DNA of 64,000 nt from Leptodactylus fallax (lineage: Eukaryota; Chordata; Amphibia; Anura; Leptodactylidae), in contig CAMRHE010000035.1 of NCBI GenBank assembly GCA_947044405.1, forward strand, positions 8,281,501 through 8,345,500, read 5' to 3'. Below the pieces are notes generated by a model, which did not search any database, had not been told where the DNA came from, and was given only the letters and a program-made list of their open reading frames with translations. Below are positions 35,244 to 47,669 of the stretch, piece by piece. The stretch's first letter is position 1, and every line of letters begins with the position of its first letter. The position numbers were made by a program, and so were the translations under genes.

Positions 35244-36912
35244 CAATTTCTTTTTTTTCTTTTATTTATGAGACAGCCCCTTTTCATATGCTCAAGACTC
35301 TCCTCTATATGTCAGAACAGGGGGAAGTTCATTTTTCCTTGACCCCAACGTTCTGTATTCCCTGACCACTTTTGTCTAGTATTGAAGTTTTCTCTCTCTA
35401 TCCATTCATAGTTCATCTTCCAGTGATCACTGACTGCTCATCAGCAATTACAGTACATTCTTATTATAGTAGATGTGGCCTCTCAGTGGTGGGCCCAGTA
35501 GCAGCTGCTATACTTGTTAGTACAGTAGATTGGCTAACTTTACAAAAACTTCTCTTGACAAATCCTAACCCAATGTGGATTTGCTTGCAAACTTTATCAT
35601 TATTGTTAAATAAACCACAAATATTTTATTAGTCTTATAAGACACACATTAAACAATATATTGATTTTGCTATGTAGAGACCCTGCTTTTTTCATCAGTT
35701 TGAGATCGGTGGAGCTCTAAGTCTTAAGTCAGCCATGCTCATGCAGAGATGTGATTCATATCTTGCTTTAGATTAATAGTCTGTTAGGCAGTGGCTTTTC
35801 CAGCAGAGTGAGTTTTAAGCAGAGAGGTTCGAGGAGATTAATTGCAACTGAACTGATTTAATCCAGCCTTGCACTGTATCTATTACAGCTAGGGCTGCCG
35901 TATTGATGAAAGCTATATTTGTAACTTTCATCTAAAAAGTATGTAGGTATAAATCGGATTATATGGTTATTATATCAGTGGAACACAGAACATGATTATC
36001 ATATCCAACTGATGATGCACAGATTGGATACAGGCTTACATATGGAACCTTAAACTGAGAGTTTCTTCTGACGAGTATTTTCACAATACAATAGTACTAT
36101 CTATTATTGTGCTCCATTGTATATTTTCTCTAAGGTTTCCATGTAAACCCAATAATGCATATATAACCTCACCTATACAATTCACTTTCACTAAATTAAA
36201 CAACATTACATTGGTGAAGGCTGGTACAGATCTTATACAGTAATTTTCCACCATAAATTTCTCTACAGTACTGCACTTCCATACATTTCCTTTTTCATAT
36301 CCTTCTAAAACCCTACCCATGCCTTTCCATTTTGAAAGTGATTTAAAACTAACATCCTCCTTAATGGAACTCTCCAACTCCTATCTCGAAGACTTTTCTT
36401 GACTTAACCAGGTTCAATCACAAAATCCATAAATTTCAAGTGTGTCCTAAAAACACAACTTTTTAGGTAGTCCGAGGCTTCCCTTCAGGGATCTGTATCA
36501 TATGTCTATTTACTGGAACTGGAATAATAAATATAGAGCACAGATTTTGGTTCATTCACAGTACTGCTCTAATCTGGGTACTGAACATATAGGGGTCAAT
36601 TTATTATCCCATTTGCTCCTGAATTGTGCCGTGTTTTTAAGGGTTTTTGCAACTCTTTGTTCATTGCACCAAATTTATTATGACCATGTGCTATTTGTTC
36701 TGTGCCTGATATACCTTCTTCAAAACTGTCTTGCAACATGGGCATAGTTTATACTGTCTATAGGTTTAAGCCTAATTTATTATTGTGACTTTTTAAATAT
36801 TTTTTGTGCAAGCACACTCCAGTTTTCACTTAGCTGGAAAATGCACCAAAAAATCCTTAGAAACTCTGGTGCACTCCACATAGAGAATTGCAACAAATTT
36901 ATTAACCAGCAT
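35244..36912. other. No gene recognised
   Basis: Short frames only, none with recognisable similarity. Confidence 0.4.
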
Positions 36913-36917
36913 GAGAC

Positions 36918-37580
36918 TGTAAGGGAATTGCCAGTTGAGCAATTTCCCACTGCTGCTGCAGAAACCTGAGAGGAAGGAAATACAGAGACAGTGAGCCCTA
37001 AAGTAGACCCAGACCCTGTCCCTGCCTACTTGTCTCACTGTCCTAATGACAGGAACAACTTGGAGCCGGTCCCTACTCTGAATAAGTGACAACACAGTAC
37101 GCAGACAGGACAAAAAACAACAAAAGGGAGGTCAGCAAGCCAAGGGGTTAGTGACAATCGAGAAATGCAGTACAGAATCACAATCCAAGAGAATAGTCAA
37201 AGTCAAAGCCAGAGGTCAGGAATAATTATACCGGTAATAGCAGAAAAGGAGCTAGCAGGGACAAAGTCACAAGACAGAATCTCACTAGCCAGCGACCATG
37301 TGAGGGCTGATGACCTGTTTATAGCAAGTCAGGACCTGCCCCAGACTTGATTGGTAGACAGGCCATCAATCACACAGGCGAGGCTGAGATTAACTATTTG
37401 AGGAACAGAAGAAACAAGATGCAGGAGACAGATGTGACTGAAATTCAATTACATAGTCTAGGACAGTTCTCAGACTGAGCAACAAGTATCTTAAGCAAGG
37501 AATCAAACTGAACACGCCTTCTTCGCTGCAGCATGCGAGTAGAGGGTGGTGCATAGACCTGAACAGGCAGAGACGTGACA
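36918..37580 (+). mobile_element. Solo LTR, family L (663 bp), copy 1
   Basis: This starts TGTAAGGG and ends GTGACA, flanked by the direct repeat GAGAC at 36913-36917 and 37581-37585. It shares long blocks with the LTR at 41962-42611: 'cctaatgacaggaacaactt', 'ggagccggtccctactctga' and 'gagtagagggtgg/gagcggagggtgg'. A TATA-like 'cctgtttatagc' near 37315 suggests plus orientation. No internal region is present. Gypsy or ERV origin is undecided. Confidence 0.88.
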
Positions 37581-37585
37581 GAGAC

Positions 37586-38759
37586 ACTATTAACAAAATA
37601 AGTCAGAAAAGTGACATAAAAAAAAACCCTTCATGATAAATCAACTCTATACTGTTTTATCTACAGTACTTTATTATAACCAGGACCAGCCTTAGAGTAG
37701 AAATCCTGCTGTCTAGGATAATTTTGGCACTCCTCACTGAATACATATAAATGAGTCCACCCTTAACTTAGATTGAATTTGGTTAAGGGATACAATTAGT
37801 CATGAAACAGTTCAATATAATCTCACATAGCCACATGTATCCACATACACTCATATACACATACATACATAATCTTATCTTTTATCTTCTATGCTGAATA
37901 GGCCTGCTTGACATCCGTACCCTATTCTAAGTCAGCAGCCTATAAACAGTAAGGCTGTGGAAAATGAAGAGGAATTTGATGTGAACATCCATCTCAAATT
38001 CATCTTCCAATTCTTCCCCTCTGGCCTTCCATGGTGGAAAGCCAAGCAGAGCTTTAGCTTTCTGCCAAGGCTTTTTCCAGCTGATTAGGCTTAGATGAAT
38101 GAGCCTAATCAGTGGGTGTCTCACGTCGTGGACTTCACAGCTGAATCAGCCACGGAAACTGTGGCAATATTGAGCTTCTCTTCTCCTCATTCCGATTGGA
38201 TGTTTGATTAGTGCAGATGCTATATCTATAAGCTCCTCCCCATCTTCTTCCTTTCTAACTGCCTGATCTCAATTTAAATTGAAAAGAAGGAGACGAGCGG
38301 GAAAGGTAAACTGCGATACCACAGTCTGGTCAAGACAGAACCATGATTGGTTATTGGGTGTTACTAGTTATTGTCTGTGAGGTAACCAGCAAAAATAATA
38401 ATTTGTAGAGCAGAAACATTCTGTTTTAATCCACACTGTGGCCATGTTTTGGCCATATAATCATACATGTAATAAATACACCAAACAAATTTATTGGACT
38501 TGTGTACAACTGGTGTGTAATTAAACTAATAAAAAACAAACAAAAAATTATAAGGGAAACAATATAAGAACTTAAAATCTTTATTGTATATAGTGATAAA
38601 ACATCAAAATCACAATAGATATCAGTATTACCCATAAAAGACATAAAGTCCCAGATCAAGTCTGTCCATATAGTTCAACCTAGTACATAAAACATCTCCC
38701 AGCAATATGTATTATATATAGGACAATATATACATAATCAATATTTGCCGTGTTCCCTC
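37586..38759. other. No gene; AT-rich, holds one copy of a flanking direct repeat
   Basis: The stretch 38345-38470 is related to 42935-43050 (shared blocks 'ggtaaccagcaaaaataata' and 'cactgtggccatgt'). Otherwise nothing is recognised. Confidence 0.5.
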
Positions 38760-38779
38760 TCCTTATCTTTCTCCTGTCT

Positions 38780-41606
38780 CTTTTAATTGTTCTCTCTGGA
38801 ACTCTCGCTCAGTGTGTAACAAACTAGAATATATTAATGGCTTATTCCTCAGCAAATCTCTCAACATGCTTGCCCTTACTGAAACCTGGATCCAGCAGTC
38901 TGATACGGCCTCCCCTGCTGCTCTGTCTCATGGTGGCCTACAATTCTCACACACTTCTAGGCCTGACAACAGGAAGGGTAGAGGGGTTGGGTTACTTCTG
39001 TCACCACAGTGCACTTTTCAGGCCATCCCACCGGTACCCTCACTCACATTCCCCTCATTTGAAGTACATGCTATCAGACTTTTCTGCCCACTCTCCTTAC
39101 GTGTAGCTGTGATCTACCGTCCACCGGGTTCACCCTACCAATTTCTGGATCACTTCGCTTCTTGGCTTCCCCCTCTTTTTATCCAGTGAAATTCCTACCC
39201 TCATCATGGGTGACTTTAACATCCCCACTGACACCCCTGTCTCCTCAGCTGCCTCACAGTTTCTCTCAATAACAAAGTCTTTTGGTCTTTCACAACTTTC
39301 CTCTTCTGCCACACATGTAGATGGCAACACCATTGATCTTGTCTTCCATCGACTCCTCACAGTTTCTAAATTTAGTAACTCTCCTCTGCCACTCTCTGAC
39401 CATAACCTTCTGTCTCTCACCATCAGTGCTTTCTCTCCTTCACAGGACACACCTACTCATCATACATATAGGAATTTATGTGCTATTAACACCCAGCATC
39501 TCTCAGATACTCTACAGTCTTCTCTGTCCCCCATCTCTTCACTCTCCTGTCCCAATCTGGCCACCAGTCACTATAATGAAAGCCTTAAGAGCGCATTGGA
39601 TGAGGCGGCTACTCCCTCCACTCGAAAGGTTAGACGTAGGAGGCAGCAACCCTGGCACACGCCACAGACACGTTTTCTTCAGCGGTGCTCTAGGTGTGCT
39701 GAACGTCTGTGGAGAAAATCACGTACACCTGCAGACTTCCTCCACTTTAAATTTATGCTTAAAACCTATAATTCTGCCCTTCACCTAGCCAAACAAGCCT
39801 ATTTCACCGCTCTCATCTCTTCCTGTAACCCTAAAAGGCTATTTGAAACTTTTCATTCCTTACTTACCCCTAAGGTGCAGATGCCATTCACAGACCTTAA
39901 CGCAGATGACCTGGCCTCTTATTTCCATGATAAAATTGATAAGATCCGTAAGGAAATAACTGCCCAATCCCCAGGTGGCATTGACCCCCTCACCAGCCGC
40001 ACTTCCGACTGTTCATTCTCATCTTTTGAATCTGTTACAGAGGAGGAAGTATCTCAGCTACTTTCCTCTTCTCGCCCTACGACCTGCAGTAGTGACCCTT
40101 TCCCCTCACACCTTCTCCAGTCTCTGTCGCCTGCCGTCACGACTTACCTTACTAAAATATTTAACCTCTCTCTCTTCTGGAATTTTCCCATCCTCTTTCA
40201 AACATGCTGTCATAACCCCACTACTGAAGAAATCCTCCCTTGACCCGTCCTGTGCTGCTAACTATCGACCTGTCTCTAACCTCCCCTTCATCTCCAAGAT
40301 CTTGGAACGCTTGGTCTATTCTCGTTTAATCTGCTATCTTTCTGCTAACTCTCTTCTTGACCCCTTACAATCTGGCTTCCACACTCTGCACTCTACTGAA
40401 ACGGCCCTCACAAAAGTCTCCAATGATCTCCTGACAGCTAAATCCAAAGGTGACTTCTCTCTTCTTATTCTTCTAGATCTCTCAGCAGCATTTGATACTG
40501 TTGACCATCAACTCCTTCTCACTATGCTCCGCTCTGTCGACATCACAGACACCGCTCTCTCCTGGTTCTCCTCTTATCTCTCTGACCGCACTTTCTGTGT
40601 ATCATTTGCGGGCTCTGTTTCTTCCCCTCTTCCCCTTGCTGTTGGGGTTCCTCAGGGCTCGGTCCTAGGTCCCCTGCTCTTCTCCCTCTACACAGCCCCC
40701 ATTGGACAAACCATCACTAGATTTGGCTTCTGGTACCATCTTTATGCTGATGACACCCAATTATATACGTCATCCCGTGACATCACCCCTGCACTAATAC
40801 AAAACACCAGTGACTGTCTCTCTGCTGTCTCAAATATCATGTCTTCGCTCTATCTGAAACTGAATCTCTCAAAGACTGAACTACTGCTGTTTCCACCATC
40901 TAACAGATCTGTCCCTGATATCTCCATTGCAGTCTCTGGCCTTACCATAACTCCCAGGCAGTATGCCTGCTGCCTCAGGGTTTTGTTTGACTCAGACCTT
41001 TCCTTCACCCCCCATATCCAATCACTCGCACGCTCTTGTCATCTCCACCTCAAAAACATCTCCAGAATCCGCCCTTTCCTTACCACAAATACACTAAAGA
41101 CACTTATTGTTGCCCTGATTCACTGTCGCCTTGACTATTGTAACTCCTTACTAATCGGTCTTCCCCTTACTAAACTCTCCCCTCTACAATCTATTCTGAA
41201 TGCGGCGGCCAGGCTCATCTATCAGTCTAAACGCTACAGCGATGCCTCCGGTCTGTGCCGGTCACTACATTGGCTGCTTATTCAATACAGAGTACAATAT
41301 AAACTTATCACCCTCATTCACAAGGCTCTCCATAATGCTGCACCTCCCTACATTTCCTCCCTCATCTCTGTCTATCGCCCAACCCGTACTCTCCGTTCAC
41401 TCAATGACTTAAGACTAACATCCTCTATTATCAGAACCTCCCACGCTCGTATACAAGACTTCTCCCGAGTTGCACCACTTCTCTGGAATGCTCTATCCCA
41501 GACTATCAGATTAACCCCCAATTTTCACAGCTTCAAGCGTAAACTAAAGACATATCTTTTCAGACAGGCCTATCACAACTCCTATTGTAAACCCTTCTGT
41601 AGTTAG
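38780..41606 (+). pseudogene. LINE ORF2: endonuclease plus reverse transcriptase, two frameshifts
   Basis: The first frame (to 39189) holds the N-terminal endonuclease with L-A-L-T-E-T-W (catalytic Glu) and V-A-V-I-Y-R-P-P-G. A frameshift near 39190 leads to M-G-D-F-N-I-P and L-S-D-H-N-L-L, the rest of the endonuclease. A second frameshift near 40190 leads to a 543-codon frame (39975-41606) with the complete [33 protein letters not shown] and the catalytic Y-A-D-D. The C-terminal L-N-A-A-A-R-L-I ... L-H-W-L block follows. The protein ends C-K-P-F-C-S. Apart from the two shifts the enzyme is well preserved. It nicks target DNA and copies its own RNA. Confidence 0.9.
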
Positions 41607-41961
41607 AATCCCTAAAACGTACCCTCCTCTGTTTATGCTCCTGCATTACCTCACAAGATATGATGCCGTATCAGACTAGCTTTATATGTCCAGGCACCAT
41701 CTGCATGTTAAAGGACACGACTGGTGACGGCTCATACAGCTTTATATATGTGTAATGACAGTAACCTCTATTACAAAATTGTCTGACCATTGTATAAGCA
41801 ATGGTACATTTGTTGCCGCCCCTGCTACCTCTTGTGTCACCCCCTCTACCTCATAGATTGTAAACTCTTGCGAGCAGGGCCCTCAGTCCCAGTGTGTGAA
41901 TTGACTATTTCTTTGTAATGTATCTTTTTTGTCAGTAATTGAACCCTACAAATTGTACAGT

Positions 41962-42611
41962 TGTAAGGGTCTTGCCAAACATAGCAACCCTGACACTACT
42001 GCAGCGGTCTGGGAGGAAGGACAGAGACAAGCGAGCCCTAATCTCACCAAAGCCACTGTCCCTTCCTACTTGTCACACTGTCCTAATGACAGGAACAACT
42101 TGGAGCCGGTCCCTACTCTGAATAAGTGACACATAGAACGCAGACAAGACGCACAACAACAAAAGAGAGGTCAGGAAGCCAAGGGGTCATTAACAAACGA
42201 GCAAAGCAGTACAAAGTCAAAATCCAAGAGAATAGTCAGGGGCAAGCCAAAGGGTCAGAGAATCAAGTAACAAAGTATAAAGGAGTATAGAAGACAACAG
42301 GCAAAACACAAGTGTAATAACCGGCAACCTGTTGAGAAATGACATCCTGTATATAGAAAGTCTGGGACCAGCCCCCAGACCTGATAGGTACACAGGCTGT
42401 CAATCACACAGGCCAGGAAGAGATTAACTCCATGCAGTCCAGAGAGAAATGCTCAGACACGGGTGGGGCCGGAAATCAATTACACTGACTAGGACCATGT
42501 TCAGACTGAGCAGCAAGAAACTTACACAAAGAATCAAACCGAACACGCCTCCCTCGCCACAGCGTGCGAGCGGAGGGTGGCGCCGAGACCCGAAACGGCA
42601 GAGAGGTTACA
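41962..42611 (+). mobile_element. Solo LTR, family L (650 bp), copy 2, in the LINE 3' UTR
   Basis: It starts TGTAA and ends TTACA (a perfect 5-bp terminal inverted repeat), flanked by ACAGT at 41957-41961 and 42612-42616. Comparison with the LINE at 15273 shows the uninterrupted 3' UTR, which fixes the insertion point independently. A TATA-like 'cctgtatatagaaag' near 42345 suggests plus orientation. It is the same family as 36918-37580. Confidence 0.92.
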
Positions 42612-42670
42612 ACAGTGCTGCGGAATATGTTGGCGCTATATAAATAAAATGTATTATTATTATTATTATA

Positions 42671-43098
42671 GTGCAGAGGATCTATCCAATAATTAGAAAG
42701 GTATCACAAAAATGAATACAGACCAAAAGTTTCAAAAGCTGGCCCCAATATGTGTTACGTTTCAAAAGGCTTCTTTCAAGGGCAACAACCTCATATGTGG
42801 AAAGGGCCCTATTAAAACCATAACTGACCAATGACAAGAACAATACCCAATTATACAATCGCATACACATGTGCAGCTACATGTCTACCCACTTAACCAA
42901 TATTAAGAAGATTATGTGCAAAAACAGTTATAGACTGATTGGGTGTTCCTAGTTAATGGCTGTGTGGTAACCAGCAAAAATAATAATTAGTAGAACAGAT
43001 GCTCTGGTTTTTTCTACACTGTGGCCATGTATTGGACTGTGTAATCACTCATATAATTCTGATAAAAACAGCTCGTTGTACACAGGGCAGGCTAGCAT
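42671..43098. other. Unclassified; second copy of the flanking direct repeat
   Basis: The stretch 42935-43050 matches 38345-38470. A segment at 42760-42800 ('acgtttcaaaaggcttcttt') is reminiscent of Penelope or DIRS terminal sequences but is too short to assign. No gene is seen. Confidence 0.4.
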
Positions 43099-43114
43099 AA
43101 AAAGGAGTATATTG

Positions 43115-43609
43115 GTGTCAGGGCGTTGACTAGTGAGCTCTTTCTCCAGGGTGTCCCACTGGATCCTTTCACCTATTTGCTCAATTTACCTCTTCAACAC
43201 CTTAGCAGTAATTCCTCACTGCCACACTTAATTACGCAACAGTCTCCTTCCATTCCATTTGGAACCCGTGGGATACATACTGCACTCTCCGTGGTCTCTA
43301 ACCCCCCCTCTTTTTCTTTCCTTCTTCCTCTCCTCCTGTTGTCTTCCTTCTGTGTGGGTTATGTGTTAGGTTCTATGTTTTTTTGTGTTTTTATTTGCCT
43401 AGGTTCTAATTATTGTTTGTTGTTTTTTCGATATTTTCCTTGCCTAGTTGGGTACTGTTGGATCCTTTTTCTTTGGGTTTTTAGTACCCTCTCCCTCCTC
43501 CCCTCCGGTTTTTCTTTTTTGTACATGACATGGTTCATTTTTTATTTGTATGTGTATATCTTTTCTGAAAAATCAATCAAAATTACAGTTTAAAAAAAAA
43601 AAAAAAAAA
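43115..43609 (+). mobile_element. 5'-truncated poly(A) LINE insertion, probably L1
   Basis: The insert ends in an 18-bp poly(A) (43592-43609). It is flanked by a 16-bp target duplication AAAAAGGAGTATATTG (43099-43114; 43605-43620, overlapping the tail). This is the hallmark of target-primed reverse transcription, and the A-rich insertion site suits an L1-type endonuclease. The interior is T-rich, and the 3' UTR ends 'aaaaatcaatcaaaattaca', like frog L1 tails. A processed cellular transcript remains possible, since I recognise no protein in the 155-codon frame 43126-43593. Confidence 0.75.
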
Positions 43610-43620
43610 GGAGTATATTG

Positions 43621-46059
43621 TTGGGGATAAGGACTGCAAAAAAATAAGGCTTAGAGACCCTGGCAGTCTGTTTATTGTAGTTTCAGTCGTGCCCTCAATA
43701 AAACATGTAAGGTCAGTGTGTATGGCATACTTAAAAAGTCAATTATTTATACTACTTATGTGGCTTCCTAGTCAGTCCTCCTTCTGTGCTGCAGTATGCC
43801 TTGTGAATAAATGAAATGGTACTTAAAGGAGCTTCTCATGATTAAGATTTTAGACTACTAGTTTTGTGGTGGTCAATAGTACACAGCTTTGAACATGGTG
43901 CTGTGGCCACTTCTCCCTTTCAAGTAAGTGGAAGCTGAGTTGCAGAAACCAGTCATGGTGAATAAACTGTGTAAGGCTAAAGTTGCAGAAACGCTGTTTT
44001 TTTGTTGCCGTTTTTGAGCCAAAGTCAAGAGGGCTTGAAATGAAATGAGAAATATAAAGAAAACACTTACACTTTACCCATCTGTTAAATCCACTCCTGA
44101 CTTTGGCTCATAAAAATGCAGCAAAATATGCAATAAAAAAAGCAGCTTTTCCGCAACGTGGGGCCTTAACCTAAGGAGCTTGGTACTTCCTGCTCTGTGA
44201 ACTGTGTACTCCTGATGCCACAGATTCTGATATCAAGTGATTGCCAAGGATGTCAGTCAGTGTCAAGCCCTCACACAATCTAATGTTAATAACCTGTCCT
44301 AGGAGTCAATCAATTGTGTTTATGCAGGGAATTTAAATAAAATATAAACTAAAGAAATATACAGTGTAGAGATGTTATATGATTAAGCAGTATGGTATTG
44401 CATACTGATATCTAATTTAAAAAATGTCTTATTTACTTTAGGATCCCTCCTTAAAGCTCTATATCAGAAAAATAGAGCTAAGCAAAATAACAATATCCAA
44501 TAATGCTAATTTGCATTTTCAAATACACAGCAAAAATACTGCCTGAAAAAAATAACACTAAAACACAATTTAAGAAATATCCCATTCAAAGTGGGTCTTA
44601 AAACTTTGAACTTCAATAAATTCAGGTATCTAGGGGAGATTAATGTGGAATATGGGACCTGCAACAAGGATACAATTCAGTCCGCACTCCTCTACCCCAC
44701 TACCACTATTACCCTATGTAAACCTCTGCTACAATCTAGACTCTCAATATACACCTCCCACATTAGCTAAATCTCAATGGCAATACTTCATCAGAGTTCT
44801 ACTATATATCTTAACAATCGTAACAATGTAGGGTAAATTAGCAGTATAATGTGTCCACACATATTTAGTTCCATTTGCCTCTGTTACTGATACATGACCA
44901 AGCAGAGGAAATGAGATGTTGGCTATTTAAAACAATAACCACACCCCCTAGGTTGGAACTAGGCGCCCTGGCCACTCATCATGTTTCTCTGCCAATAGTG
45001 ATGAATGCCGACCTACCTACAGATGCTACACTTCATTCAAGCATCCTGTTGCACTGGAAACTCACAGCACTAAGTAAAGATTTTCAGGTCTCCACAAAAA
45101 CAAAGGAAAAGCATTAGTATTTAACTACGGAGTCTCTCAGGAAACAAAATAAGCACATAGGGACAAAAATAAAACTACAGCCATACCAGTCACTAATTCC
45201 ACATCACTGTTATCTTAATCCATACACTGCCAACCTCATCACATGAATCATGCCCCCCATAGCAACAGAATTAGCTTCAAACAGGCAGAAAAGGAAGAGA
45301 TAGTGGGAGAGAAAGAAGAGAAGAAGGAAAAGGGTTAAAGAGAGGGGAAGTTTGATATAAATATATGAACTAGACAACTATGCCCAATGACAATAGCTAG
45401 GAAAGCCAAGGAAGAATCAGTCAAACAAAGCAGGAAAAAAAACATGTATTTATCATGTACTCATCATATCTTTGTTAGTTATAAGGTGAATTGACATGAA
45501 AAAAATCAACCCAGAATATTAGATGTGTTTAGGAAAGATAAAATTATTTTTTTCTCTAGTTGTCTACTAGCACATTACTGTTGACTAAATGTTCCTGATT
45601 GTAATTTGCATCTTTGTGGTAGCAATACCCAGTACAACACCATTCTGTCAAGGTCTTCTCAGAGTACAAAACATTTGAATATATTAAGACAGAGATGTCA
45701 TTTAAATGGCACTTATAATAATTATTCGCCTCTTCCGTATTAGAAACCCCAGCCCTAATGTAAGAGAAACATTCACCAAATCATTTTTACCCTAAAGAGA
45801 AATAACTGTGACAGAAGAGACAAATAATGATGAACGCCGTTACAACTATGACATTTTGCTCTTGCACACAGCTGTCTATCCATCTGTTTTAGTTGTTTTT
45901 TTGACAGTATCTCTGAGTACGTGGAATTAGTAGAAATCCTTAACAATGGTTCAGATGTTGACTCATGTTGACTGTAAGCTTGCTGTGTATCTAAGGATCC
46001 AAGGTCTTTTCAGTGAATTCTAGTATTTAATCAGGGTTCAGCTCTTCTATTCCAGTAAG
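43621..46059. other. No clear gene; one MITE related to M1
   Basis: The stretch 43972-44170 is listed separately. The stretch 44600-45120 has two short frames that faintly recall LINE ORF2 C-terminal sequence (F-R-Y-L-G near 44615), but I cannot support it. The rest is AT-rich. Confidence 0.4.
43972..44170. mobile_element. MITE family M2, copy 1
   Basis: The ends 'taaggctaaagttgcagaaa' and 'ttccgcaacgtggggcctta' are inverted relatives. Internal arms 'tttgagccaaagtcaagagg' and 'actcctgactttggctca' also face each other. The same internal arms occur at 60917-61122. It resembles M1 at its ends. Confidence 0.6.
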
Positions 46060-46067
46060 GTCATACG

Positions 46068-46468
46068 TAGAAATGAGTGAATCGATTCTGCAGAAGTGGA
46101 ATTCGATCCGAATTTCAGGAAAACTTCGATTCGCCACGATTCCGGATTTCCTGCTGCTTCGCAGTAACGAATATTTAGTAAGGACCTTTGTGACATCAGA
46201 CAGCCACATGACATTCTCTAGTGATGTGATTGGGTAGGCGTGTCTTTGCTTGTTAGCAGATCTTTCCACATGAATAAAAGTTGGCCGTGCTGGAGAGAGA
46301 GAGACATGACCGCGGCATCCAAGGGCTTTTGCCATTTTGCCGCCCACCCAGGCTCTCTGCAGGCCGGAAATAGCTGTTTATTCGCCGCGAAGTAATTCGG
46401 ATCAAAATTTTTTTGGAACTCAGAATCGAACTGCCGAATTGAACTTTTGAGAAATTTGCTCATCTCTA
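46068..46468. mobile_element. hAT-type MITE (401 bp) with 8-bp target duplication
   Basis: The ends TAGAAATGAG and TAGAGATGAG (inverted) are flanked by an exact 8-bp repeat GTCATACG at 46060-46067 and 46469-46476. Eight-bp duplications with TAG-starting ends are typical of hAT elements. Paired internal blocks such as 'gaattcgatccgaattt' and 'attcggatcaaaattt' give it a hairpin character. It carries no transposase. A fragment of the same family is at 12941-12979. Confidence 0.88.
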
Positions 46469-46661
46469 GTCATACGTAATACCTGATTTCTAATTGTTTT
46501 CTACTGGCCACTGTATGTCTGGCAACTAGTGAGGCCACTGTATGTCTGACACCAGAGTAACCAAATCCTTCTCTGGTTCTGCTATCCTTATTTTATTCTA
46601 TTATTCTATTCAGTTTATATGCAGTGATACAATTACTGCAACCTAGGTGTATTACAGTACA

Positions 46662-47465
46662 TTAACCACTTCAGTACCAGGCCTATTTCTGGACCAGGAC
46701 CAGACACATTTTCGGGTTTTTTTGTATGTGCGTTTTTTGAGGGCTGTAACATTTTTATCATATGCGTTATTCAACTAAATTCTCCGTCTTTTTTCGGTGA
46801 CACATAAGGCTTTATTTTTATGTTGTTTTTATTTTTGCATGTGTTTTAATTTTTTTTATATCCGAGAAAATATAAACTTTTCATTTTTTTTAATTTAATA
46901 ACACAAAGTGTTACTAAAAAACTTTATAAAATAGTTTTTCCTCTCCATTACAGTAATTTTTATTTTGTATGGTGTCGTCGGGGGTGGTGCTAGAACTTTT
47001 AATAATGGCGTTTTATTGGCGTATTATTTTATTTATTTTTTTTAATTATTATTATTATTTTTTTTTTTTTACTTTTTTATTAATTTTTTTTTTTTTTTTT
47101 TTTTTACATCGTGTCCCCATAAGGTCATAATAGACCTTTGGGAACATCTGATCACTTTTTTTTTGTGGGGGAGGCTGGTTTTCCCTGTAACTGGGGCTGG
47201 TACATTTAGCTCTAGTTGCAGGAGGATACAACCTCCTGCCTGTTACTATAGAGCTGATCTGGGTCCTGTAGGACCCAGCAGCTCTTACATATGCTGTATA
47301 CACAGCGATCAGGAAGGCGGGGAAGGTAATAAACCTTCCCTTCCTTCTCTCTGGGAGCTCTGGCTGAAGTTACAGCCGGCTCTCCGTTTCACTGGTACGT
47401 CCTTGCAGAACTAGACAACCACCTTCCAGACGTATATATTCTATGGGCGGTCCGGTAGTGGTTAA
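46662..47465. mobile_element. TTAA-flanked non-autonomous element (804 bp)
   Basis: The left end TTAACCACTTCAGTACC and the right end (inverted) TTAACCACTACCGGACC each include a TTAA, the target used by piggyBac. The interior is T-rich (46990-47105 nearly homopolymeric) with no coding capacity. It is assigned to a piggyBac-like group by ends and target only. Confidence 0.6.
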
Positions 47466-47669
47466 AATTCATCTGACATGTTCTTGCCCATGCTGCTAGT
47501 TAATCTGTGCTTTCCTCTAATTTTTTTACAAGCAAATTGAGTTTTAGCTATGCTACGAAGACTTCTAATGTGAGCAAAAACAATACTTGACTTCAGTCCC
47601 CTCCAAAAGGTCGTGAACAAAAGACTAACCCCTTAGGAACACAGTCTAAAACTACCTTAAAGACATGGC

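Larger units (their letters stand above)
38760..42670 (+). mobile_element. L2-like LINE, nearly full-length, with a solo LTR in its 3' UTR
   Basis: Endonuclease and RT regions are followed by a 3' UTR (41607 onward) that resumes at 42617 after the LTR insertion. It closes with 'ggcgctatataaataaaatg' and (ATT)n at 42650-42669. This 3' end is shared with the copy at 15273. The 5' limit is uncertain: coding similarity starts near 38785, and any ORF1 is absent or unrecognised. Confidence 0.88.

Noticed and set aside
43126..43593. 155-codon frame in the poly(A) insert
   Set aside because: T-rich, hydrophobic low-complexity translation of what looks like a 3' UTR; no domain recognised.
44600..45120. 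Possible L1 ORF2 C-terminal fragment (F-R-Y-L-G and two short frames)
   Set aside because: Similarity is too short and the rest does not follow the expected order.
46990..47110. T-rich tract as a terminator or poly(A) tail of a minus-strand retroelement
   Set aside because: It lies within a TTAA-bounded element and has no retroelement body or target duplication next to it.
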